A DNA stretch of 64,000 nt from Psoroptes ovis (taxonomy: Eukaryota; Arthropoda; Arachnida; Sarcoptiformes; Psoroptidae): NCBI GenBank assembly GCA_002943765.1, contig PQWQ01000007.1, positions 746,501-810,500 of the forward strand, in the 5' to 3' direction. Numbering within the stretch: the first letter of the stretch is position 1; every line of letters begins with the position of its first letter. Made by a program: the position numbers and the translations under genes. Below, in pieces: positions 53,732-64,000 of this stretch. Under the pieces are notes generated by a model. The model searched no databases. It saw nothing but the letters and a program-made list of their open reading frames with translations, and was not told the origin of the DNA.

Positions 53732-56071
53732 TCACCATTTGATTGATAATTCTGATGATGATGGTGGTGGTGGTGGTGGTGGTATTAGACCTAGCGTAGC
53801 CGGCGATGACGATGATGGTGGTGATAATGATGTTGATGTCATTATTGTAGTAGGTGTCAATGATTGATTATGATTATTATTATTATTATTATTATATAAA
53901 TGATTAAAATGATTATAATTATTTTGATTATTCTGATTATTAATTGAATGAAATTGATGATGATGATGATGATTTGATAAATGATTTGATAAATGATTCG
54001 ATTGTTGTTGTTGTTGTTGCTGTTGCTGTTGATGTGATTGATGTGCATTCGAATGATTTAATATTGATAATGATTGAGTTTGTTGTTGTTGTTGATTATT
54101 TTCATTATCACTACAATTACCATTATTGTTGTTGTTGGTGATGCTGTTACTGTTGTTGTTGTTGTTGTTGTTGTTGTTTTGACTTTCTTTTTTATTATCT
54201 CCATTGTTATTACTACTATTGTGGGTTTTCACATGTTTACTTAGGTGATCAGAACGCATAAAACGTTTATTACATACGGGGCATGCAAAACGTTTTTCAC
54301 CAGTATGCGTTCGTAAATGTCGCTGTAATTCATCTGATCGCGTGAAGCGTTTACCACAAAACAACCAATTACAAACGAATGGCCGCTCGCCAGTATGCCA
54401 ACGTAAATGTGCTTTAAGATGTGATGTTTTCCCGTAAACCTTACCACAACCAGGTATATGGCAACTATGGATATTTTTCTTACGCAGATGTGCACCAGCC
54501 GGTCCTAGACGTTCAGCTTCTTGACAATTTGGACAATCACATGTAGCACGTCCAGTATAACGACGTTGTGAACGTGTTGTGGTTGTCGTTGTCGATGATG
54601 TTGTGGTGGTTGTTGTTGATGATGTGGATGTGGATGATGTTGTCGAAGATGTCGAAGATGTTGCAGTGATCGATGTGGCTGATGATGATGTTGTTAATGA
54701 AATAGGAGGAATCGATGCAACGATCGATGTCGATTGTGATGGCGACAAACCAAATGGTGATGTTGCCGTTTGTTGATGACTGGTTGGCAAAACAGATTTA
54801 TAACTATCTTGTAACAAATGTTGACCAGATGTCGAAAGTAATGGATGTGTAGCTGTTGCTATTGCTGTAGCAGCTGCTAATGATGATCCAAGACCATAAT
54901 CAGTCGATGAACCGTATGCATTTGTGCTTTGTAAACCAGTATGTAACCCTGTAGTACCAGTTGTGGCTGATGTAGGAGCCATATCTAGCCAACTACCACC
55001 AGCAGCAGCAGCAGCAGCAGTTGACATATCCCACCAAGCAGATGATGGATGATGATGATGTGCAGCATGATGTGAATGATGATGATGATGAGGATTTAAT
55101 GTTGTTGTTTGTGGTACTGAATCATTTTTAATACAAGAATTATGTGTATGATGATGACTGGCGGTATTCATGCTGAATGGCCAACTATCAACCGTTGCAT
55201 ATGGATTAGCCATTCTTGAATACATATGACTTGTTGTTCCTAAATGATTGCTGGAAGCCGTTGTTTGATGATGTGAATGATGATTTGCATGAGTATTTAC
55301 GTGTACATTATGATGATGATGATGATGATCACTTGTCATTGTATGATGATGTGAATGATGATGTTGATGCATTTTACTAAAAAAGCTCGATGATGTTTGT
55401 CCAGTTGGGTCTAAATTATTATTATTATTATTATTATTTACACCATTGTCCAACATACAAGATGCGGTCAAAGTATTATGATGACTATTCGATGTTGGAT
55501 AAACACTACCGAATAAACCATCAGTATTATAGCCAACAATCGATGAATTATGATCATTATTATTTAAATTAATATTCGAATTCGGTATCGAATTCAATGG
55601 TGAACGATTATCATTATTATACAATGATGACGCTGATGATGGTGGTGTCGGAGGTGATGAACCCGAATTCACTGATGATGCCCGTTGTTGAGGTAGACCA
55701 GCATTCGGTGGTGCTGCCGAATTTGGTGATGGTGTATGATGATTGATTGGTGGTGATATTGAATTATTATTGTTAGAATTCGAAGATGAATTCGATGAGG
55801 GTGTAATCTTTTTCCATGGATGAAAACTTTTACCAACAGCCGCATCAGCTAATGGTGGCGGTGTTTTCGATGCCAATTTATTACATTGTGCTGTTAACAT
55901 TGCTAATGGATTGGTTATTGTTGTTGCCGCTGATGCTGCCGCTGCTGAAGATGGTGATGATGTTATCGATGGTGATGATGATGTTGATGATGATGATGAT
56001 GATGATGTCGTTGTTGTTGTTGTCGGCGTTAAATTATTACCTCCAATTAAGCGTGATGCTGTCGATGGTTC
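53732..56071 (-). CDS. Sp8/Sp9-type zinc-finger transcription factor (large 3' exon)
   Basis: One exon of 780 codons on the minus strand, from the acceptor TTCCACCCAG at 56072 to the stop at 53732. The polypyrimidine tract just upstream shows that the in-frame ATG at 56122 is intronic, so a first exon with the start codon is missing. Near residues 50-88 the Sp8-like [18 protein letters not shown] and GKSFHPWKK motifs occur. Long Ser, Thr, Asn and His runs follow. The buttonhead box [16 protein letters not shown] precedes three C2H2 fingers (about residues 505-615) with contact segments KTSHLKA, RSDELQR and RSDHLSK, the GC/GT-box pattern of Sp factors. Gln/His/Asn and Pro runs end the protein. 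In arthropods such factors pattern limbs and head. Orthology to Sp8/9 (fly Sp1) rather than Sp1-4 rests on the FHPWK motif. Confidence 0.94.
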   Translation of the reverse strand, partial: EPSTASRLIGGNNLTPTTTTTTSSSSSSSTSSSPSITSSPSSAAAASAATTITNPLAMLTAQCNKLASKTPPPLADAAVGKSFHPWKKITPSSNSSSNSNNNNSISPPINHHTPSPNSAAPPNAGLPQQRASSVNSGSSPPTPPSSASSLYNNDNRSPLNSIPNSNINLNNNDHNSSIVGYNTDGLFGSVYPTSNSHHNTLTASCMLDNGVNNNNNNNNLDPTGQTSSSFFSKMHQHHHSHHHTMTSDHHHHHHNVHVNTHANHHSHHQTTASSNHLGTTSHMYSRMANPYATVDSWPFSMNTASHHHTHNSCIKNDSVPQTTTLNPHHHHHSHHAAHHHHPSSAWWDMSTAAAAAAGGSWLDMAPTSATTGTTGLHTGLQSTNAYGSSTDYGLGSSLAAATAIATATHPLLSTSGQHLLQDSYKSVLPTSHQQTATSPFGLSPSQSTSIVASIPPISLTTSSSATSITATSSTSSTTSSTSTSSTTTTTTSSTTTTTTRSQRRYTGRATCDCPNCQEAERLGPAGAHLRKKNIHSCHIPGCGKVYGKTSHLKAHLRWHTGERPFVCNWLFCGKRFTRSDELQRHLRTHTGEKRFACPVCNKRFMRSDHLSKHVKTHNSSNNNGDNKKESQNNNNNNNNNSNSITNNNNNGNCSDNENNQQQQQTQSLSILNHSNAHQSHQQQQQQQQQQSNHLSNHLSNHHHHHQFHSINNQNNQNNYNHFNHLYNNNNNNNHNQSLTPTTIMTSTSLSPPSSSSPATLGLIPPPPPPPSSSELSIKW

Positions 56072-57667
56072 CTGGGTGGAAATGAAATCGAATACACAAA
56101 AAGGAGAAAAGTTAAAATTCATGAATCGAATACGGTGTGTGTGTCATATGATACTTTGAAAACTTTCAAAATTTTAAACATTCAAACTCGAAACATTCAT
56201 AGAAATTCCACACGAATACATCTGCCATATTTGTTAACATGATATCCATCTATTCGATCAAATGTTTTTGATTCAACAAAATTCAATTGAAAATTAAACA
56301 GAATTCAACAATCATTGATTCATATTCAATTCAATGGTTCATATTCAATGGTTCATACCATTTCAAAGTAGATATTGCATTTCGTGATATCCATTTTCGA
56401 TTATTTAAAAGTTTACATTTTGTTCATTTGCTTGTTTCAATTTTTCAATGGATGGAATTGAAAACAATCACCTTATTGCCATGTATTCATTTACAATTTT
56501 CAAACATTTCAAATAATCAATGTATTTTAACATTGAATCATTGCGAATACATTGAAAAACATAGAAATACATTGATTCATTGAAATACGCTTTGATTATC
56601 ACTGAGCAAAAACGAAAAAGATGTCATTATGTCTAATTATCGAATCAAAATTGAAATCAAAAAAATACATCATACTGGTTCTGGTCATATATTTAATAAC
56701 CGGCATTCATTCATTCATTCATTCAATCATCATCAAACAACGATATTTCGAACCAGATTTTCATTTTCAATTTGACTGGAAAATTATCAAAAATTTCGTT
56801 TATTATTTCGACTCCAAATACAAACATGATATCAAATAATCATCAAGAATGTTTTGAAAAAATAAAAATATCGATTGATTGAACCACACCTCGAATCAAT
56901 CTATCAAAATACACACAGAAGATTCGAGGTATTTTTATTTGAAGTTTTAAATTTTTAAGCTTTGATTGTCAATGAATTCAATGGAAATTCAATGGCCATT
57001 TCGATCATATCGTTGAATTCAATGGAATTATCGTAGTTTTTGGAAAATTTAATTCATTTCGGGTGGAGTGGCATTTATCATTTTCGTTTTGATTTCCATT
57101 TTGATTTCACCATTCATCAACCACCACCGATTCAAATGATGAATATATGTTTTATTTATTTATTTATTCGACCAACGATTATCATGTTATCAATTCAACT
57201 GCTTTGACTCAATTGCATAGATTCATTTGAATGATGATAATCACATAAATTATTGTTGCCCGAATTATCAAATTTTTCTATTAATCATTCAGATGAAATG
57301 AAATTAATAAAAAATCAAAATATTTATTCAACTTGTCAATATTTTTTTGGTTTTGGTTGATGTTTTTGGCTGAATGGAATTAAAATAAAGTAAATAAACA
57401 AACCAACAAATCTCCGATCAAATTCAGTGGAAAAATTTAAAAATTCATTGAATTTCATTGAATTTCATATGTAAAACCAATCGACCAATAATTTTCAATG
57501 TTATTTGAATCTTTGATCAATAATTGATCAATAATTCGATCAATGATCGATATTGATTAATTATTATCATTCGTGAATATATATTAATTCATATTTTCGT
57601 TAAAATACTTTAAACAAGAATTTCAAGGATAATTCCAAGGAATTATTGAAATTAAGAAAAAATAGAT
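56072..57667. other. Upstream or first-intron sequence of the Sp gene
   Basis: 1.6 kb of AT-rich sequence between the Sp exon acceptor and the transposon. No first exon was identified. Short open frames at 56287-56583 and 56621-56839 have no homology or splice context. Confidence 0.45.
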
Positions 57668-58056
57668 AAAGAGTTTCCTATAATAACATAGAGTGATGCG
57701 GCCCCTGGAAAAAAATCGGAATAAAAGTTATCGCATCATGTTTTTGGTCAATAGAGATGAAAAAAAGTCAATGACGGTCACCAACAATTCTTGACCCTTC
57801 CGGTCCAAAAAGGGGGTCAAAAGTCAATAATTGCTATATCTCGGCCGTTTTAAGAGGTGAACTCTCAATTTTTTCAATAATTAAAGATTATCTAGTTATT
57901 AATCATTCGTGAAAATATCATTGCTTAACATGATCGGCAAACCGAAATATATCCATTTGAAGTTACCATTGTCATTATCATATGGGCTGCCAGTTGACGT
58001 GTACACGTCAAAACTGAAGTGCTCGGTGATTCGCTCAACAACTGTTTAAATAGTCG
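57668..58056 (+). repeat. Left terminal inverted repeat (389 bp)
   Basis: Pairs with 61884-62272 without a mismatch seen. It includes GGGGTCAAAAGTCAATAATT and, near its inner edge, a 16-bp palindrome at 57995-58010. Identity stops after TTTAAATAGTCG. Confidence 0.92.
57995..58010. repeat. 16-bp palindrome within the left TIR
   Basis: TGACGTGTACACGTCA is perfectly self-complementary and repeated at 61930-61945 in the right TIR. It contains two CRE-like TGACGT half sites and may be a protein-binding site. Confidence 0.7.
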
Positions 58057-58082
58057 TATTTAATACAAGTATTTGTAAGTCT

Positions 58083-58412
58083 ATGATATTTTGGCTATTG
58101 TTGGTTCAACTTTTCCTCTTCCCACTTGGTCTTCAAAGGTTTGCTATCAAAAATCGTAAAAATGATTGTCATAAAACATTAAAGACAAAGATGATTAAAG
58201 GAAATTGCCGAAAACGACATACAGAGCTAATGACCAAAGGATTAGAGGCCTCGCCTAAAGGACTACACAATGATCATCAACTTTTCATTTTCCTATTTGA
58301 GTTTGTCTTAAATAAACATAAAAACTGTGATCAAACAATCACATTCCTAGGCCATCAAGGACCTGAAGATTTTCTTCGACAATCGTGGGATAAACCCTTG
58401 GGCATATATTGA
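58083..58412 (+). CDS. Short uncharacterised open frame in the transposon leader
   Basis: A 109-codon ATG frame directly inside the left TIR. The protein starts with a hydrophobic stretch (MIFWLLLVQLFLFPLGL) like a signal peptide and continues basic and His-rich. No homology is recognised and no clean splice to the transposase was found. It could be a passenger gene, part of an untranslated leader, or chance. Confidence 0.25.
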   Translation: MIFWLLLVQLFLFPLGLQRFAIKNRKNDCHKTLKTKMIKGNCRKRHTELMTKGLEASPKGLHNDHQLFIFLFEFVLNKHKNCDQTITFLGHQGPEDFLRQSWDKPLGIY

Positions 58413-58534
58413 AAGTATAATGAGAATTTTCGAGAATTCTTTTTCTTTTGATTAAATACTTTAATTATTTCTATTATTTAAATCTCATGATTTTCTATAA
58501 TTCTCCTTTATTTTTCCATATTTGCTGTGAGACA

Positions 58535-58726
58535 ATGAGGAATGAGTCGGTAGGCAAAATGGACAAAGAAATTGTTGAACTGGTGCCAGAAGGAATTAGT
58601 GAAATAGCGGCAAATGAATTGTCAAAGAGAAAGATTATAGCAGCGTCAGACAAGATAATGGAACTGGCGCTAGAAAGGATTAACATATGGCTAAGACCTC
58701 AAGCTAATACCTTGATAGGTAAATAA
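58535..58726 (+). CDS. Second short open frame in the transposon leader
   Basis: A 63-codon frame from ATG 58535: MRNESVGKMDKEIVELV, then a predicted amphipathic helix (EIAANELSKRKIIAAS). Base composition is less AT-rich than the flanks, which is suggestive of coding. The function is unknown. Joining it to sequence at 58749 would need a 30-bp intron, which is implausibly short. Confidence 0.25.
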   Translation: MRNESVGKMDKEIVELVPEGISEIAANELSKRKIIAASDKIMELALERINIWLRPQANTLIGK

Positions 58727-59239
58727 TAGATAGATAATTTTTGCATAGCTATTGGGTCGGTATCAAAGACACAAACAATCGTCTCCATGGGCCGAGCCTA
58801 ATAGAATTGACTTTTCACACAGGTGCGAGGCTTGTGACATTATTATACATATTCCCTACAAACACACAATCAAAACACATTAGATTTTATGAAATGACAC
58901 GATACACATCGAATATTAGCTGATTTCGTCAAATTCGACAAATAAAGTATTTTATAATTAAAAACCGAACCGCTCTATCGCTATGCAGAATCATTGAACT
59001 TGATAGAAAATTGAAGTATCATTACACATGTTTCTCCATTTTCATATTTTTCTAATATAATATTATATTTCGATTTTTACCTGACCATGTCGCTTCATCA
59101 TTTTAATTATTCCCTTTTCAATGAATCATTCTCACTCTTTTGCATTTACTTACAATTTGGTCTTTTCAATACCGAAATTATCGATGGGCTGAGTCTAACA
59201 AATTAAGCCTAACCAAGTCGAAGGACCTGTGAAATATTG

Positions 59240-59247
59240 TATAAATA
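59240..59247 (+). promoter_or_regulatory. TATA box candidate of the transposase gene
   Basis: TATAAATA lies 71 bp before the transposase ATG (59311), a suitable distance for a short leader. It is outside the terminal repeat. Confidence 0.55.
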
Positions 59248-59310
59248 AGCATAAAAACAAACACATTTCATCCATTTCACGATTCCAACACATTGTTGCA
59301 ATTTGTCAAA

Positions 59311-61675
59311 ATGTCCGAACAAAAAATATCGATTCGCGGAAAGCATTGTGCTATCTGCAAAAAACTATTACAATATAAAATTAATAGATATAATAAACAT
59401 GTCAAAGATGAAGAATATATCGAAAAAGTCCGCATAGCAACGGGCAAAACGATTAAAATCAATGATTTTGTTTGTTCCTCATGTTACTCGAAGGTATCTA
59501 AAATTCACTCACTTCGAAGAAAACAAGAATCTGAAACATCAGCTTCAAGTGACTCACAGCCACCAGCATCAAGAGACCCACAGCCATCAACATCAAGAGA
59601 CCCACAGCCATCAGCTTCAAGTGACTCACAGCCACCAGCATCAAGAGACCCACAGCCATCAACATCAATGGCAGAAATAACACCAAGTGATCCGATATCA
59701 ACACCATATAGCGAATCGGATTTTTCATCTCCAATCAAATCACAATCTTCAATAACTTCAGATGAATCATACATTTATGAAGAAAAAGATGACGATTTGA
59801 TTGAAGTCCCGCATGTACGATGCATTTCGACACACAGGTATTGTTTCATTTGTGGAAGTGAGACGAGTTTGAGACTCGTACCACCCGAAGCACGTTTACA
59901 AGTTTTTAAACAGCGTAAACTAATAATTCCTAAGGGAAACCGCTGCTGCCCAGGTCATTTGGTTCACAATGTTTTATATCGAAAAGACATGTATAAAATC
60001 GAAATACATCAACTTTCGACGTTAATAGAAAGCGAAGATTACTTCTACCTTCTTCATGGTTCAGATGTGGCACACAGAGAGCGAATCAACGATGATAACA
60101 TCTATGATTTGACAGGTAATTATCATTATTTGGCTTTTTAGTATGTTGAATATATGATTCAAATGAATTTTTTTTGTCTAGGTCACACAATGGACCAAAT
60201 TGACGGCCTCTGTTCCAAAATCAAATCGATGAGGAACACGCCCAAGAGATCAATTAAAAATGCAATGATTGCATTTTTGATAAAATTAAAGACCGGTCTA
60301 CCAAATAAAATAGTTGCAACGATGTTTGACAAGAACATGACTGAAAACAATATCATGAATCAGATCGATGCAATATTGAATGCATTCGAAACAGATATAT
60401 TGTCAACGTCATTTGGATCTGGTAATCTGGACCGAGATTGCCTGATCAATGAACATACATCATTGATGGTGCGCAAATTGTGCGATAATGTTGATGGAAG
60501 ATTGGTGATCATTTGTGATGGCACTTATTTACGCCATCAAAAGTCGTCAAACAACATTTATCAACGCAAGTCCTATTCGGGTCAAAAAATGACAAGCCTG
60601 TGCAAACCATTTACGGTATGCACGACTGATGGCTTCGTCATAGACCTATACGGACCGTATTATGCACGCGACAATGATGCAACTATTTTAAGAAGAATCC
60701 TCGAAAACCCAAATGGATTGCCCCGACTCTTAAGAAAAGGTAAGTGTTCAAATATACATATTTTTTTGAATGTTCTCAATTAATTCTATGCTACTTTTAA
60801 CAGGAGATATTTTTGTTTTGGATCGAGGATTTCGTGATGTTCGGTCTTTTTTGGAACAGTCTGGTTATCAGGTAATGATGCCAGCATTGAAAGGCCAACG
60901 GAATCAGTTAACAACAACTGAATCCAATCAGTCACGCTTTGTTACCAAAATCCGTTGGCCAGTAGAAGCAGTGCATGGAGTCATAGCTCAAAAATATAAG
61001 CTTCTACATCACCAATTTCTGAATCAATCGCTGCCGAAAGCATCGACGTATTGCAGAATCGCTTGCTATCTGGTGAACAATTTTTGTAAGCGATTCACGA
61101 GCGATAAGGACAATGTTGATGTAATTGTGCTGCGAATGTTTAAAATGAATTTAACCAACAACGATCTTGGTCAATATGTTCTAGATAATAATCTCAATTA
61201 TAAAAAGAACATATTCATCAGCATGGGGAGCAATGATCTTGCAGATTTTCCGCAATTATCGCTAGAACAATTGATAATATTTTTCACTGGGTCATATCAA
61301 CTATCACAATCGATAACATACCTGGGAGAAATGCTATCTGACAATGATCAATTGCTGATAGAAAAAATGGTGGGTGATATGTCTTTGATTCGATGGGTGG
61401 TTCGATCGAGGCATATCAATTCAAAGACCTACCGGGTTTATGTAAAATATCTACCGAATGGCCATGACCTTGATTCAATATTAGGCCATTATTGTACTTG
61501 TGCCAACGGGAACCGAACCATTGGTTCGTGTTCACATGTCGCAGCTCTGATTTTTTATCTGAGTTTTGGCAAGTACGAAAACCGGAGATTCCTCCCAGCC
61601 GAGGCTCTGACAAACATCTTCGATCATAGCGGTCCAATGGTTTTTGATGATAACGAAAGTGATATCGAAGAGTGA
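59311..61675 (+). CDS. Transposase: Cys clusters + DDE_Tnp_4-like core + SWIM zinc finger
   Basis: Three exons, 59311-60115, 60182-60739 and 60804-61675, join in phase 1 (introns of 66 and 64 bp) to give 744 residues. Residues 1-70 hold a CxxC...CxxC cluster (CAICKK, CSSCYSK). A Ser/Pro repeat of five 8-residue units follows (about 78-117). A second cluster (CFICGS, then RCCPGH) is at about residues 180-220. The catalytic core follows the IS5/DDE_Tnp_4 order: IICDGTYLRH (first Asp), FVLDRGFRD (second Asp) and WPVEAVHGVIAQKYKLL (Glu). Near the C-terminus CTCANGNRTIGSCSHVAAL fits the SWIM pattern CxCx(9)CxH. It should bind the terminal repeats and cut and rejoin DNA. No stop or frameshift breaks it. 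SWIM fingers are usual in MULE transposases, but the core motifs here do not look like MULE. Confidence 0.92.
59542..59661 (+). repeat. 24-bp in-frame coding minisatellite in the transposase
   Basis: Five 24-bp units encode ASSDSQPP, ASRDPQPS, TSRDPQPS, ASSDSQPP and ASRDPQPS. Units 1-2 and 4-5 are the same pair, so a larger block was duplicated. Confidence 0.88.
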
Positions 61676-61883
61676 TTTTTCTTTGTAAATATTTTTCTTT
61701 CTTAATTTTTTTTTTAAATATTTTTTCTTGTAAATATTTCTTTAGATATATATTTTAGATAATATAGGGTGGCTGTTAAATGGTGGTTTATGTCCTGTGG
61801 TTGCCGAAATGTCATTAAATGATTATGCTCGGGCTTAAATGGTCATCAATTGATGATGAACATAGAAGTGCTTGTGCTCTAAG

Positions 61884-62272
61884 CGACTATTTAAACAGTT
61901 GTTGAGCGAATCACCGAGCACTTCAGTTTTGACGTGTACACGTCAACTGGCAGCCCATATGATAATGACAATGGTAACTTCAAATGGATATATTTCGGTT
62001 TGCCGATCATGTTAAGCAATGATATTTTCACGAATGATTAATAACTAGATAATCTTTAATTATTGAAAAAATTGAGAGTTCACCTCTTAAAACGGCCGAG
62101 ATATAGCAATTATTGACTTTTGACCCCCTTTTTGGACCGGAAGGGTCAAGAATTGTTGGTGACCGTCATTGACTTTTTTTCATCTCTATTGACCAAAAAC
62201 ATGATGCGATAACTTTTATTCCGATTTTTTTCCAGGGGCCGCATCACTCTATGTTATTATAGGAAACTCTTT
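61884..62272 (-). repeat. Right terminal inverted repeat (389 bp)
   Basis: Reverse complement of 57668-58056. Identity begins at CGACTATTTAAACAG and runs to the element end AAACTCTTT. Confidence 0.92.
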
Positions 62273-64000
62273 ATTCGATTCAACGAAGGATAATTATCTT
62301 CATAAATACATATTGTCTTCGAGACTTAATATATTTCCAAATTATATTTTTAAAAAACACAAACACACACATCTATACATTGTTTGACCTTTGTTTGATC
62401 ATCAAAAAAATAAAAAGCGTGGAATTTTAAATTCGCTAATATTTATCAAAATGGTAAAAACCTTTAAAAATTTTTCCAAAGTGTTTACCCTGAATGACCA
62501 TGCGTACAATAATTATCACCAAATTAAAAATTGGAAAAAAAGGAAAAAACTTGAATGAATTATTAAATGAAGATTCATCATCATTATCATCGTCATTATC
62601 ATTGAATATTAATCAATCAATAAAAATAATAATTTGAACGAATATATCTATCTGATCTATGTGTGTTGTTCATATTCGAATGAGTCAATGAATTAATAAA
62701 AAAAATTGAAAATTTCATGATAAACACACGATCAATCGATCGATGATGATTATCTTTTTTTAAAAGGAATTAAAATTTCAAAGAAAATTAATTATTTGAT
62801 GCTTAGCTCAAACGATGATCAAGGTAAGGTATAAGGTAAGTTGAATACTAAGGAAGGTATAAGGAAAGTACATCAGTAAGTGATGCTACAACAAGACAAA
62901 GCAAGGTAAGGTCTATACCCGTTCAAAGCCAGAAAAAAAACATGGGAAAAAGTGCTATCGATCGATGCATTATGCATTAATTTTTTTTTTTCAATAATTT
63001 TTTGATTTTTATAATCAAAAACATAACCTTTGAAATTATGAGGTTATTCTTATTTTTTCAAAGGTAAGAAAACTGAAAAATCTCAGGGATAATAATTCTG
63101 ATCAAATTTCTACAAAGTTTCTTCCGAAGTGTTTCTTCTTCGAAGTGTTTACCTTCAAAATCTTCCATCGAAATCCACGCACCAAATTTACCTGTGTTTT
63201 AAGAAATCTAAGTCTTAGTCTTAGTCTAAGTCTAAGATCGATCGAACACAGAACAAAGGTACGCAACCATTTTAAACGTGCGCAACAATTTACAATCGTT
63301 ATTAGCTTAAACAAAAATTTTGATTTATGATCTTTTTATTTTTGATTTCATTTAATTTTTCAAAATGATTTTCTCGGAGATTTTCCAGAGGTTTTCCAAA
63401 GACTTTTCTTCTTCAGTAACTTTAGCTCATCTCACAGATCATTTCATAGGTTCAAACCTTAAGCATTTCGTTCGAAACAATTTTCGTTCAAATAATTTTC
63501 AAATAATGAATTAATGATTACTAATAATAATAATAACAAGATCATTTGTAATTTTGGAAATTTTTGTTTTGTTGTTTTTGTAATTTGATATCTTTGATTT
63601 GAAAAGTTTTGATTTTCCATTTAATTCATTCAATAATTATCGCTGCTATTCGGTGCAACTTGACCTGATGAACACACAGGATAAGAAACAGCCAAAATAT
63701 TCTCGATGATCACGAAAAAGGTGTTAGGTGTTTGCTCCACTACTCACATTCATTTTGCTGTTTTGATTTGATCACAGTGATCTCGTTCAAAATATCAGTT
63801 CATTTATTATTTATTCAGTTCAAATCACTGTGATTCACTTTGTGTGTATCTATTCGAGTGTATTCGTCTACCTTTGAATTGAATATCAAATACCATCTGC
63901 CTGATCGAACAAATCGTTGCTGTCGATGAAAAATGAATGGAAAATTTGAAAGTTTTTCCAATAATTACAAATTAATTAATTGCCATTCAGTGTTTGATCA
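62273..64000. other. Flank right of the transposon, no gene seen
   Basis: 1.7 kb of AT-rich sequence. It contains a GGTAAG/AAGGTATAAGG-type degenerate repeat at 62822-62910 and a TTAGTC/TAAGTC repeat with local symmetry at 63210-63236. No coding exon or RNA gene is supported. It may still be intron or 5' region of the Sp gene on the minus strand. Confidence 0.4.

Larger units (their letters stand above)
57668..62272 (+). mobile_element. Complete DNA transposon, IS5/DDE_Tnp_4-like with SWIM finger
   Basis: The element is 4605 bp, bounded by two inverted repeats of 389 bp that I found identical on line-by-line comparison. It starts AAAGAGTTTCCTATAA and ends with the reverse complement. AT lies directly outside both ends (57666-57667, 62273-62274), consistent with a 2-bp target duplication; because AT is self-complementary, the exact end could be shifted. 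It carries one intact spliced transposase on the plus strand. Identical ends and an intact gene indicate a recent, possibly autonomous insertion. The class resembles ISL2EU/Harbinger-type elements by its catalytic core, but the SWIM domain is atypical, so superfamily assignment is left open. Confidence 0.93.

Noticed and set aside
56072..56122. ATG at 56122 as the start of the Sp protein
   Set aside because: The codons between it and 56072 are a pyrimidine-rich tract ending in CAG, typical of an intron end, and lack Sp homology.
58535..58801. Spliced leader gene joining 58718 to 58749
   Set aside because: The frame would stay open, but the intron would be 30 bp, shorter than any other intron in the window.
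57668..62272. LTR retrotransposon
   Set aside because: The long terminal repeats are inverted, not direct, and the gene has DDE transposase motifs and no reverse transcriptase.

Overview
The window looks like nuclear DNA from a small, AT-rich arthropod genome. Its protein-coding genes have compact introns (about 55-90 bp, a few of 0.2-2.1 kb) with GT-AG borders and long runs of Asn, Gln, Ser or Thr codons. The gene set is animal: SORL1, TMEM17, smoothelin, PDK1, SARM1, Sp8/9 and an AP-1 type bZIP. An acariform/astigmatan mite such as a dust mite would fit, but that is an inference from composition and gene structure, not a proof.

Layout, left to right. 1-2261 (-): 5' part of a SORL1-type sorting receptor that runs off the left edge. 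2899-3631 (+): a TMEM17-like ciliary membrane protein, head to head with SORL1. 3.6-12 kb: gene-poor, with five copies of an ~80-bp palindromic MITE. 12-16.3 kb (+): a secreted EB-module/LDL-receptor-A protein whose long first intron holds three more MITEs. 17.5-18.8 kb (+): a Jun-like bZIP factor. 19.3-22.6 kb (-): smoothelin in two blocks, a CH-domain block and an N-terminal smoothelin-domain block that ends in its own stop. 26.4-28.7 kb (+): PDK1. 30.3-37.2 kb (+): SARM1 (ARM-SAM-SAM-TIR NADase), nine coding exons. 37.2-53.7 kb: gene-poor, with two MITEs and a 2.5-kb 44-bp satellite with higher-order structure. 53.7-56.1 kb (-): a large coding exon of an Sp8/Sp9-type zinc-finger factor.

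57.67-62.27 kb: a complete, apparently young DNA transposon of 4.6 kb. Its 389-bp terminal inverted repeats look identical by eye and sit inside AT dinucleotides. It carries an intact three-exon transposase of about 744 residues that combines two N-terminal Cys clusters, an IS5/DDE_Tnp_4-like catalytic core and a C-terminal SWIM zinc finger. It lies about 1.6 kb upstream of the 5'-most visible Sp exon, possibly inside that gene's first intron. It is the most striking item in the window, followed by the ultra-short MITE families and the satellite.

The cellular genes are not an operon or a pathway cluster; each is an independent eukaryotic gene. Exon joins were worked out by eye from splice borders and reading phase. 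No tRNA, rRNA or CRISPR array was recognised.
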